This document shows positions 1 to 5,461 of a stretch of DNA of 5,722 nucleotides, piece after piece (position 1 is the stretch's first letter; each line of letters starts with the position of its first letter). Source of the DNA: Rubrobacter sp. (GTDB taxonomy: Bacteria > Actinomycetota > Rubrobacteria > Rubrobacterales > Rubrobacteraceae); the NCBI GenBank assembly GCA_013817025.1, contig JACDDK010000071.1, forward strand, positions 1 to 5,722, given 5' to 3'. A program made the position numbers and the translations under genes. Under the pieces are notes generated by a model. The model made no database searches. It was not told the DNA's origin and saw nothing but the letters and a program-made list of their open reading frames with translations.

Positions 1-150
1 CGGCGGGACAAACCGAGAGCGCGCCAACTCGCGCACCTTGCGGAACCGTACCTCGGCCCCAGCCTCCTCGGCACCCTCCGCGACCGCCTGCGCCAACTTG
101 TACACGCTGCCCGTCGCGCTGTAGTAAATCACCGCTACCTTTACCGCCAT
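1..150 (-). CDS. WrbA-like NAD(P)H:quinone oxidoreductase / flavodoxin-fold protein, N-terminal 50 residues (partial)
   Basis: This gene reads leftwards from ATG at 150-148 and is cut by the left edge, leaving 50 codons. The start is set by AGGAG (revcomp of 156-160) five bases before the ATG. The translation begins MAVKVAVIYYSATGSVYKLA: a hydrophobic first beta strand (residues 3-10) followed by S11-A-T-G-S-V-Y-K-L-A, the FMN phosphate-binding loop position in flavodoxin/WrbA proteins. Helix 1 (AQAVAEGAEEAGAEV) and the second strand (VRFRKV) follow as expected. WrbA-type enzymes are cytoplasmic FMN proteins that reduce quinones by two electrons to hydroquinones, avoiding semiquinone radicals. 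It diverges from the tetR gene across a 100-bp spacer with a palindrome, so TetR control is likely. The C-terminal two thirds are missing, so another flavodoxin-like reductase (for example an NADPH-dependent FMN reductase) cannot be excluded. Confidence 0.8.
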   Translation of the reverse strand, partial: MAVKVAVIYYSATGSVYKLAQAVAEGAEEAGAEVRFRKVRELARSRFVPP

Positions 151-179
151 CCTTGCTCCTCTCGTCGTTTGTGATTAAA

Positions 180-193
180 TGGACTTGCGTCCA
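180..193. promoter_or_regulatory. Candidate TetR operator, TGGAC-N4-GTCCA dyad
   Basis: TGGAC (180-184) and GTCCA (189-193) are perfect inverted 5-bp arms around TTGC. The site lies in the spacer between the divergent WrbA-like and tetR genes, downstream of the predicted leftward transcription start and upstream of the weak rightward promoter. TetR repressors usually bind short dyads between their own gene and a divergent target, so this is the best operator candidate. A second, wider dyad, CTTGCG (184-189) and CGCAAG (202-207) with a 12-base spacer, overlaps it and reaches the leftward -10. Which dyad is bound cannot be told from sequence alone. Confidence 0.55.
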
Positions 194-194
194 C

Positions 195-223
195 TTCACG
201 GCGCAAGAGTAGCGCGTTAGGCT
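195..223 (+). promoter_or_regulatory. Weak candidate promoter for the tetR-dioxygenase-doxX operon
   Basis: TTCACG (195-200; 4 of 6 to TTGACA) and TAGGCT (218-223; T, A and final T match TATAAT) are spaced by 17 bases, about 27 bases before the TTG start at 251. It overlaps the leftward promoter on the opposite strand, so the two polymerases would compete. The match is modest and could be chance. Confidence 0.3.
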
Positions 224-234
224 GTAGATGTCAA
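206..234 (-). promoter_or_regulatory. Near-consensus sigma70-type promoter of the leftward WrbA-like gene
   Basis: On the minus strand, TTGACA (revcomp of 229-234, a perfect -35) is followed after exactly 17 bases by TACTCT (revcomp of 206-211; T, A and final T match the -10 consensus). Transcription would start near position 199-200, leaving a leader of about 50 bases with the AGGAG at its end. The 180-193 dyad would lie just downstream of the start, where a bound repressor would block early elongation or initiation. The start site is inferred, not measured. Confidence 0.65.
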
Positions 235-250
235 GGCGGAGAAGAGAACG

Positions 251-901
251 TTGACGAGAATGAAAAAGGGAGAACCAAAGCTGAACTGGGCTCTGGATCA
301 CGTAGGCCGGGGCATACCTGATAACGTCGAACGCAGCGACGCCGCCCGCAACCGGCTCAAGGTCGTAGATGCGGCGCGAGTGCTCTTCGAGGAGCGGGAC
401 GTCACGAGCGTGACGATGGAGGACGTAGCGCGGGCCGCCGGGGTCGGCAAAGGCACGTTGTACCGGCGCTTCCCAAACAAGGGGCTGTTGTGTCAGGCGC
501 TCTTGGACGAGCCGACGCGGCGCGTTCAGGACGAAACCATGAAGTTGCTGGCGACACCCGGCATGGCCTCGCTGGAGAAGTTGGGGGAGTTTCTGGAGCG
601 GTTGGTGGCGTTCACCGAGGAGAACCTCGATCTCCTGTATGGCGGCAACGAGCCGCTGTGCGGTGCCGACCGGATGGCCCGCTTCTCCCAGCCGGCCTAC
701 GACTGGCGGCGGTGGACGGTGCTCGGCCTGCTGCGGGAAGCGGAGCGCGCCGGGGACCTGAGAGGCGGCCTCGACCTCGAATACCTCGCGGCGGCGATGC
801 TTTCCCCCCTGGACGTGGACTTCTACTACTACCAGCGCCGGGTCCAGGGCATCCCCCAGGAGCGCATCAGCGCGGGCCTGCGTTCGCTCGCGCCTTCATA
901 A
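251..901 (+). CDS. TetR/AcrR-family transcriptional repressor
   Basis: A 216-aa cytoplasmic DNA-binding regulator. The N-terminal TetR domain spans about residues 32-90: helix 1 is RLKVVDAARVLFEE (35-48), and the helix-turn-helix is SVTMEDVARAAGVGKGTLYRRF (53-74), with GVGKGTLYRRF the classic recognition-helix signature. Residues 91-216 form a helical ligand and dimerisation region with no specific match I recognise. Two cysteines, C81 and C137, are the only ones. The first 30 residues are an unusually long basic extension before the domain. The TTG start at 251 has GGAG at 238-241 (9-base spacing); ATG at 260 is the alternative and would shorten the protein by three residues. Thirty-three bases separate it from the dioxygenase gene, so they are probably co-transcribed. 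Position and the nearby dyad suggest autoregulation and repression of the divergent WrbA-like gene; the inducer is unknown, a quinone or similar electrophile being inferred from the neighbours. Confidence 0.92.
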   Translation: MTRMKKGEPKLNWALDHVGRGIPDNVERSDAARNRLKVVDAARVLFEERDVTSVTMEDVARAAGVGKGTLYRRFPNKGLLCQALLDEPTRRVQDETMKLLATPGMASLEKLGEFLERLVAFTEENLDLLYGGNEPLCGADRMARFSQPAYDWRRWTVLGLLREAERAGDLRGGLDLEYLAAAMLSPLDVDFYYYQRRVQGIPQERISAGLRSLAPS

Positions 902-934
902 AGTGGTGGGATCAACGATCAAAAGGAGACAGAG

Positions 935-1891
935 ATGGAATTAGGCGGACTGCATCACGTAACGGCGGTAACCACGCAGGCGAAGGAGAACGTCGCGTTC
1001 TACACGAAAATCCTGGGCATGAGGTTGGTAAAAAAGACCGTCAACCAGGACGACGTCTCGGCCTACCACCTGTTCTACGGCGACGAGCTGGGCAACCCCG
1101 GAACCGAGGTGACGTTCTTCGATTGGCCGCACCTGCGCGTAGCACCCAACCATCCCGGCTCGGGCGAAGTCTCGACCACGGAGCTCAGGGTAAGGGGCGA
1201 CGAGGCGCTCGAATACTGGACGGACAGGCTGAACGAGTCCGGCGTATCGCACGGTGGGATAGAAGAGGGTGAGAGGCGCCGGTACATCGCGTTCACCGAC
1301 CCGGAGGGACAGCGGCTCCGCATCTCCGACGACGCGGGCGCGGGCGTTGCGTCGGGTACGCCGTGGGACGGTAACGGCGTGCCGGTCGAGTTGGGCGTGC
1401 GGGGCTTGGGAGCGGTGGACGTCACGGTACGCGAGGCCGCCCCGACGGCGTGGGTGCTGACCGAGATACTCGGCTTCCGGGCCGTGGCGGAGTACGAGGA
1501 GAACGGCGGGCGCGTCACCGTATACGACGTTGGGCCTGGTGGTCCGGGGTCCGAGGTGCGCTTGATCGAGAGGCCGGATGCTCCAACGGCGCATCTCGGG
1601 CGCGGGGGCGTGCATCACGTGGCATTCCGGGTGCCGGACGACGAGCAGCACGGTGAGTGGCGCGAGAAGATCCGGAGCATGGGCATCGGGGTCACACCCC
1701 GCATCGACCGCTACTACTTCCGGGCGATCTACTTCCGGGAACCGGGCGGCGTGCTGTTCGAGCTCTCCACGGACGGTCCCGGCTTCGCCACCGACGAGGA
1801 CGCCGCGCACCTCGGCGAACGCCTCTCGCTACCGCCGTTCCTAGAAGATCGCCGCGAAGAAATAGAAGGACGCCTCGCCCCCATCGGATAA
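935..1891 (+). CDS. VOC-superfamily ring-cleaving dioxygenase of the MhqO/MhqA/YkcA type
   Basis: A 318-aa soluble protein built of two vicinal-oxygen-chelate (glyoxalase/extradiol dioxygenase) modules, about residues 4-133 and 153-280. Module one opens GLHHVTAVT (5-13) and module two opens with GVHHVAFRV (225-233). The conserved block YYFRAIYFREPGGVLFELSTDGPGF (260-284) is typical of this family. H8, H228 and E276 are candidate metal ligands by position; I infer this rather than demonstrate it. Family members in Bacillus subtilis (MhqA, MhqE, MhqO) are induced by methylhydroquinone and catechol stress and are thought to open aromatic rings of hydroquinone-type compounds; direct activity data are limited. 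The ATG at 935 has AAAAGGAG (921-928) six bases upstream, a strong ribosome site. Length matches the family. No cysteine is present. It lies between tetR and doxX, supporting a role in quinone detoxification. The substrate is not predictable from sequence. Confidence 0.9.
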   Translation: MELGGLHHVTAVTTQAKENVAFYTKILGMRLVKKTVNQDDVSAYHLFYGDELGNPGTEVTFFDWPHLRVAPNHPGSGEVSTTELRVRGDEALEYWTDRLNESGVSHGGIEEGERRRYIAFTDPEGQRLRISDDAGAGVASGTPWDGNGVPVELGVRGLGAVDVTVREAAPTAWVLTEILGFRAVAEYEENGGRVTVYDVGPGGPGSEVRLIERPDAPTAHLGRGGVHHVAFRVPDDEQHGEWREKIRSMGIGVTPRIDRYYFRAIYFREPGGVLFELSTDGPGFATDEDAAHLGERLSLPPFLEDRREEIEGRLAPIG

Positions 1892-1931
1892 GTCCCGCAG
1901 TGGATGGGTAGAAGGCAACTAATCAAAAAGA

Positions 1932-1944
1932 GGCTCCCGGAGCC
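1932..1944 (+). other. Small GC-rich hairpin between the dioxygenase and doxX genes
   Basis: GGCTCC and GGAGCC flank a single central C, a compact inverted repeat in the 71-bp gap between the two genes, seven bases before the doxX Shine-Dalgarno region. With a one-base centre the RNA stem would need to open its inner pairs into a loop. No T-run follows, so it is not an intrinsic terminator. It may mark an mRNA-stability or translation-tuning element, or be chance. Confidence 0.3.
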
Positions 1945-1962
1945 CCGACAAAGGAGGACCAA

Positions 1963-2496
1963 ATGCGAAATGTTCCAGCCCTGATCCTACGCCTGGCGCT
2001 AGGTCTGTTAATGGCGGGCCACGGCTCCCAAAAAGCGTTCGGGTGGTTCGGCGGCCCTGGCCCCGAAGGCACGAAAGGCTTCATGGAGATGCTCGGCCTG
2101 AAGCCCGGACGCCCGTGGGCGACTATGGCGATGGCCTCCGAGTTCGGGGGCGGCGCGTTGACGGCTCTGGGCCTCCTCAACCCGCTCGGACCTCTGGGCA
2201 TCATCGCGGCGATGAGCATGGCGACGACCAAAGCGCACTGGGGAAAGCCGATCTGGGTGACCAGCGGCGGCGCGGAGCTTCCCGTCATCAACATCGTGGC
2301 GGCCCTCGCCCTCATGCTCAACGGCCCGGACAAGTTCTCGCTGGATCGGATGTTGGGCATCAAGCTACCGGGATGGCTCGCGCCGGTCGGGCTCGTGGCG
2401 GTCCTGATCACGGTCCTCTACGCCGGAGTCGGCACACCGCCCGCAGGCGACGATGAAGAGCCCCGCGAAGAGCTAGCCGGAGACCCCGAAGCCTAA
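1963..2496 (+). CDS. DoxX-family integral membrane protein (MhqP/YfiD-like)
   Basis: A 177-aa multi-spanning membrane protein. Hydrophobic segments lie at about residues 5-20, 52-72, 75-88, 104-120 and 138-156. The first is followed by MAGHGSQKAFGWFGGPG (17-33), matching the DoxX signature HGxQKxFGWFGG. The C-terminal 20 residues are hydrophilic and strongly acidic (GDDEEPREE), probably a cytosolic tail. DoxX proteins are small membrane subunits linked to oxidative, thiol and quinone stress; in Bacillus subtilis the homologue MhqP is encoded directly after the dioxygenase MhqO, the same order as here. Their biochemical activity is not settled. AAGGAGG (1951-1957) five bases before ATG fixes the start. 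It ends the rightward operon, 22 bases before a stem-loop terminator. Confidence 0.88.
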   Translation: MRNVPALILRLALGLLMAGHGSQKAFGWFGGPGPEGTKGFMEMLGLKPGRPWATMAMASEFGGGALTALGLLNPLGPLGIIAAMSMATTKAHWGKPIWVTSGGAELPVINIVAALALMLNGPDKFSLDRMLGIKLPGWLAPVGLVAVLITVLYAGVGTPPAGDDEEPREELAGDPEA

Positions 2497-2518
2497 AACG
2501 ATTCACGCAAAAGCTATG

Positions 2519-2569
2519 GGCCGCCAGCGTTCGGCAAGAACAGAAAACCGGACGCTGACGGCCTTGTTT
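2519..2569 (+). terminator. Intrinsic terminator after doxX, possibly bidirectional
   Basis: Arms 2519-2534 and 2548-2563 pair over 16 positions with one C-A mismatch and one G-U wobble, enclosing a 13-base A-rich loop (2535-2547). The T-rich stretch TTGTTTC follows on the plus strand, so rightward transcription from doxX should stop here. In the leftward direction the same stem lies 17 bases past the stop of the convergent MDR gene and is followed by a CATAGCTTTT stretch, so it may also end that operon, less efficiently. Confidence 0.75.
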
Positions 2570-2585
2570 CTCAAGTAACCGTGAG

Positions 2586-3536
2586 TCAAGTACCCACCCG
2601 CAGCACGGCCTTGCCCGTGTAACCCCGGTCCATCAGGCGGGCGGCGACTTCCCCGATCTCCGTCCAGTCCGCCGCGACCTCGATGCGCGGCGTCAAACTG
2701 CCATCGGCCACCAGCCGCGCCAGTCGCGCAAGACCGTCCGAGGCCGGATGCGCGAGCACTTCGTGGAACAGTATAAAGCCATACAGGCGCGCTCCTCCGA
2801 TAAAGAAAAAGTCCCGCACGTCGAAGGTGGATTCCGCACCGCCCGAGACCCCGAACGAGACGCAGGTGCCTTCCGGGGAGAGCATCGAGAGCGCATTTCC
2901 AAGCACCGCGCCACCGACGGACTCCAGGATGCGTTCGTAGGGTCCAAACTCACCCGCAGCGGATCCATCCTCGCCAACGGCGACCTCGTGCGCCCCGGCA
3001 CTACGCACCAGCCCGACGTGCTCCTCCCGCCGCACCAACGCCACGACCCGCGCCCCCGAGAGCCGCGCCAACTCCAGCGCGAACAGCCCCGCTCCGCCGG
3101 ACGCACCCGTCACCAGCACCCGCTTGCCGACGAGCCCGCCGCCCTTCTCCAGACCATACAGCGCCGTGAGCCCCGCAACGGGCAGCGTAGAGGCCTGCTC
3201 GAACGAGACCCCGTCGGGAAGCTCCGCGAGCGCGTTAGTGGGTACGGCGGTGAGTTCCGCCCAGGCACCCGACGGCAGAAAACCCACGACCCGCGCTCCT
3301 TCGGGCGGGCCGGAACCGTCGGCGGCGACCTGCTCGACGGTACCCGCGAGGTCCCAGCCGGGACGTGCGCCCGGCGCGTCGAGGGTCGTGGCGCGGCGCA
3401 CTTCGCCCCGGTTCAGCGAGACCGCCGACACCCGTACCAGCGCCTCGGACGGGCTCGGCGCGGGTGCTTCCACCTCTCGCAGGGTCAGGCGGTTCGGGAC
3501 ATCGTGGTCCACGACGACGGCGCGTATCTTGCTCAT
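2586..3536 (-). CDS. Zinc-independent MDR-family NADPH:quinone oxidoreductase
   Basis: A 316-aa cytoplasmic medium-chain dehydrogenase/reductase. The N-terminal GroES-like catalytic domain covers about residues 1-120 (EALVRVSAVSLNRGEVRR, GWDLAGTVEQV), with the quinone oxidoreductase-type N42-R43 in place of zinc-binding cysteine. The Rossmann domain follows, with the nucleotide loop VLVTGASGGAG (140-150); R169 and R170 after the second strand suggest NADPH. The C-terminal YTGKAVLRV (306-314) returns to the first domain, as in this family. No structural-zinc cysteine cluster is present; C225 is the only cysteine. Such enzymes reduce quinones, enones or related carbonyls. AGGAGG sits four bases before the ATG. 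The ATG overlaps the TGA of the upstream gene by four bases (3533-3536), indicating translational coupling. Function as an alkenal or enoyl reductase is an alternative. Confidence 0.88.
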   Translation of the reverse strand: MSKIRAVVVDHDVPNRLTLREVEAPAPSPSEALVRVSAVSLNRGEVRRATTLDAPGARPGWDLAGTVEQVAADGSGPPEGARVVGFLPSGAWAELTAVPTNALAELPDGVSFEQASTLPVAGLTALYGLEKGGGLVGKRVLVTGASGGAGLFALELARLSGARVVALVRREEHVGLVRSAGAHEVAVGEDGSAAGEFGPYERILESVGGAVLGNALSMLSPEGTCVSFGVSGGAESTFDVRDFFFIGGARLYGFILFHEVLAHPASDGLARLARLVADGSLTPRIEVAADWTEIGEVAARLMDRGYTGKAVLRVGT

Positions 3537-4171
3537 TCGTCCTCCTCGATTCCGGCCTCTCGGGCGGCGGGTCCGGCAGCCATCGGTACGTTGTAGACAG
3601 AAGATCCGGGTTGCTGTTTGCGACCGCCGTCTCCGAGAGAGCCCGTATCCACAGGAGCGAAGCCTATTTCTTCTATGAGCCGCGAAACTATGGATTTCGC
3701 CTCGGGGTCGTCGCCGGCTACGAAGAGCGCGATGCGCTCCTCCATCGGCGCGGAAGGCCGCCCCTCCGAGCGCAAGGTCTCGTAGTACATGGTGTTGAGA
3801 GCCTTGACGATCCGGGCACCCGGCAACCGTCTCGCCACGTCCTCGCTAGAGGTGTCGTCTCCCAGATCCTCCAGCTCGAAGTCCGGCGTGTAGGGGTTCA
3901 GCGCGTCGACGACTATTTTGCCTTCCAGCATCTCTGGACGGGGAAGTCCATCCTCTCTCTTGGACCACGGTATCGCCAGCAGCACGACCTCGCCGAAGGA
4001 AGCCGCGTCCTCGACGGTCGTAGCGCGGGCGTTCGGACCGATCTCATCCACAAGCCCCGAGAGCGTCTGTGGGCCACGGGAGTTGCTGATGGCTACCTGG
4101 TGTCCGGCGCGAGCGAAGAGCCTGGCCGCCGTAGCTCCGATGTTCCCCGCGCCGATGATCCCGATGTCCAT
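3533..4171 (-). CDS. NADP(H)-binding reductase of the F420-dependent NADP oxidoreductase family
   Basis: A 212-aa soluble protein. It opens with MDIGIIGAGNIGATAARLFARAGHQ, a Rossmann fold with GAGNIG at 7-12. N30-S-R-G-P follows the second strand, where this family binds the NADPH 2'-phosphate. IVKALNTMYYETL (121-133) and GSLGDGGRKQQPGS (177-190) match conserved family blocks. The archetype (Fno of methanogens and Archaeoglobus) transfers hydride between F420H2 and NADP+; many bacterial relatives have unproven cofactor and substrate, so F420 use is uncertain. A longer frame opens at 4201, but ATG at 4171-4169 is chosen because the Rossmann strand starts there and AAAGGA lies upstream with proper spacing. 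It is the first gene of a two-gene leftward operon, with an ATGA overlap with the MDR reductase. No strong promoter is seen in the 87-bp divergent gap to corA. Confidence 0.85.
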   Translation of the reverse strand: MDIGIIGAGNIGATAARLFARAGHQVAISNSRGPQTLSGLVDEIGPNARATTVEDAASFGEVVLLAIPWSKREDGLPRPEMLEGKIVVDALNPYTPDFELEDLGDDTSSEDVARRLPGARIVKALNTMYYETLRSEGRPSAPMEERIALFVAGDDPEAKSIVSRLIEEIGFAPVDTGSLGDGGRKQQPGSSVYNVPMAAGPAAREAGIEEDE

Positions 4172-4245
4172 GCTCGTCCTTTCAAGGTTCTGGAAAACCA
4201 CGTCGGCAGTCTACTACGAACGATGTTTCCGGCTGCGGGCGGCGG

Positions 4246-4261
4246 TATACTCGCCGGCGTG
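4246..4261 (+). promoter_or_regulatory. -10 element placing the transcription start at the corA GTG (leaderless)
   Basis: TATACT (4246-4251, 5 of 6 to TATAAT) is followed by seven bases and then GTG at 4259. Initiation 7 bases after the -10 puts the 5' end on the start codon, the pattern of leaderless actinobacterial genes. A -35 is poor (ATGTTT, 4223-4228, 17-base spacing). The core GTATAC (4245-4250) is palindromic and might also serve the leftward reductase, though no -35 is visible on that strand. Confidence 0.55.
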
Positions 4262-5281
4262 CATCCCGTTACCACAGAGAAGCTGCCGGAGAACGTCGAC
4301 CTTTTGGTCCTCGACGCATCCGGCGTGCTGCGCCAGGACGTAGGTCTTGATGAGATCTCCGGCTATCTGGCCGACCCGAACGCGCTGGTGTGGTGCGATG
4401 TGTACAGCACCGAGGGCGGTCAGTCCGGTCCCTACGGAAGCCTGCTGCACGATGTATTCGGGTTCGACGAGTTGACGGTCGAGGACTGTTTCACGCGCAA
4501 CCATTTGCCAAAGGTGGACATCTACGACGAGTACCTGTTCGTGGCGCTGTTCTCGTTTCACCTCTCGGAGAAGACGCGGCGAGTCCAGACCGTCGAGGTG
4601 GATATGTACGTCGGCAAGGGCTACGTGGTCTGCGTGCATCCGAGGCCGTTGCGCGAATTGGAGCGCGTGCGGCGGCGGCTTGTGGCGCGGGACGAGTTCG
4701 TCTCTTCGTCGGCGGCCAACGTCGCGCATACCGTTATAGACGCCGTCGTGGACGAGTATCTGCCGATCATGAACCGGCTCTCGGCGATGGTGGACGGCAT
4801 CGAGGAGCGTCTCTTCGACGAGGACCCGGACGATGACACCGACGTGCTCGGCTCGCTGTTCCTACTCAAGCACGAATTGGCGGCCCTGCGGCGGCTGGCG
4901 ATGCCGATGCGGGACGTGGTCGGCGTACTCATGCGGCCGACGACGCGGCTCATCCCCGAGGAGAGCCGACGTCACTACGACGACGTGCGCGACCACCTCA
5001 TCCGGGTGGTGGACATGATCGACACGATGCGCGACTACCTCGCCGGCTCCCTGGACATCTACACCACCCAACAGACCCAGCGCATAAACCAGAGCCTCCA
5101 GCGCCTCACGGCCATCTCGACCGTCATACTGCCGCTCACCTTCGTTACCAGCGTCTACGGCATGAACTTCCAGAACATGCCCGAACTCGGCACCCGCTAC
5201 GGCTACTTCGTCCTGTTATGCGTCCTGGCAATCCTCGGCGCGTTCATGCTCTACTACCTCCACCGGAAGAAGATGCTCTAG
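4259..5281 (+). CDS. corA: CorA-family magnesium/cobalt transporter
   Basis: A 340-aa inner-membrane channel protein that moves Mg2+ (also Co2+ or Ni2+ in relatives) down the membrane potential as a homopentamer. The large cytosolic domain covers residues 1-280, with FGFDELTVEDCFTRNHLPKVDIYDEYLFVALFSF (67-100) matching the CorA alpha/beta core and long helices at about 155-280. Two membrane segments follow: residues 283-299, ending in the signature YGMNFQNMPEL (300-310; GMN at 301-303), and 315-334, with the basic tail HRKKML. The acidic stretch DEDPDDDTD (187-195) lies in the regulatory domain. Length is normal. GTG at 4259 is preferred because TATACT lies seven bases upstream. An in-frame ATG at 4223 would add 12 residues but has no Shine-Dalgarno and lies upstream of the predicted transcript. 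The frame stays open back to 3365, but that part is antisense to the leftward genes and is not coding. Confidence 0.93.
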   Translation: MHPVTTEKLPENVDLLVLDASGVLRQDVGLDEISGYLADPNALVWCDVYSTEGGQSGPYGSLLHDVFGFDELTVEDCFTRNHLPKVDIYDEYLFVALFSFHLSEKTRRVQTVEVDMYVGKGYVVCVHPRPLRELERVRRRLVARDEFVSSSAANVAHTVIDAVVDEYLPIMNRLSAMVDGIEERLFDEDPDDDTDVLGSLFLLKHELAALRRLAMPMRDVVGVLMRPTTRLIPEESRRHYDDVRDHLIRVVDMIDTMRDYLAGSLDIYTTQQTQRINQSLQRLTAISTVILPLTFVTSVYGMNFQNMPELGTRYGYFVLLCVLAILGAFMLYYLHRKKML

Positions 5282-5426
5282 GAAGCTTCAGGCTTCGGGC
5301 AGAGGTTTCAAAGTTTGTTGGCGCTGATTCCCTCTTCGGTCGCTGGTCTTGTAGAGTTTCCGTTAGAGAGTCTTCCGCTCGCAAGCGATGATCCGCAAAT
5401 TGCCACTACCTGAAGCCTCGAAACGC

Positions 5427-5455
5427 TTTACAACGAGCGCGGCACGGTCTATACA
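5427..5455 (+). promoter_or_regulatory. Promoter of the MgtE-like gene, positioned for a leaderless transcript
   Basis: TTTACA (5427-5432; 5 of 6 to TTGACA) and TATACA (5450-5455; 4 of 6 to TATAAT) are separated by exactly 17 bases. Six bases after the -10 comes GTG (5462), so the predicted transcription start coincides with the start codon. No Shine-Dalgarno precedes this GTG, which fits leaderless translation. The promoter sits at the end of the 180-bp gap after corA, in which I see no other element I can support. Confidence 0.6.
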
Positions 5456-5461
5456 GACTCC

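Noticed and set aside
941..1810. 289-aa minus-strand open frame inside the dioxygenase gene
   Set aside because: It is a shadow frame typical of GC-rich DNA; the plus-strand frame has clear VOC family motifs and a strong ribosome site.
2748..3678. Long plus-strand frames over the MDR gene (2748-3596 and 3124-3678)
   Set aside because: The translations are arginine, proline and serine-rich without recognisable domains, opposite a gene with intact Rossmann and MDR motifs.
3365..4258. Open upstream extension of the corA frame giving a 638-aa protein
   Set aside because: It is antisense to two well-supported leftward genes, has low-complexity composition, and CorA homology begins only after about 4259.
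5282..5296. GAAGC-TTCAG-GCTTC stem just after the corA stop as a terminator
   Set aside because: The stem is only five base pairs and no T-run follows directly, so it is not a supportable intrinsic terminator.
5395..5403. GCAAATTGC palindrome upstream of the MgtE-like promoter as an operator
   Set aside because: It is a nine-base near-palindrome with four-base arms and no nearby regulator gene or second copy, so chance is the simpler explanation.
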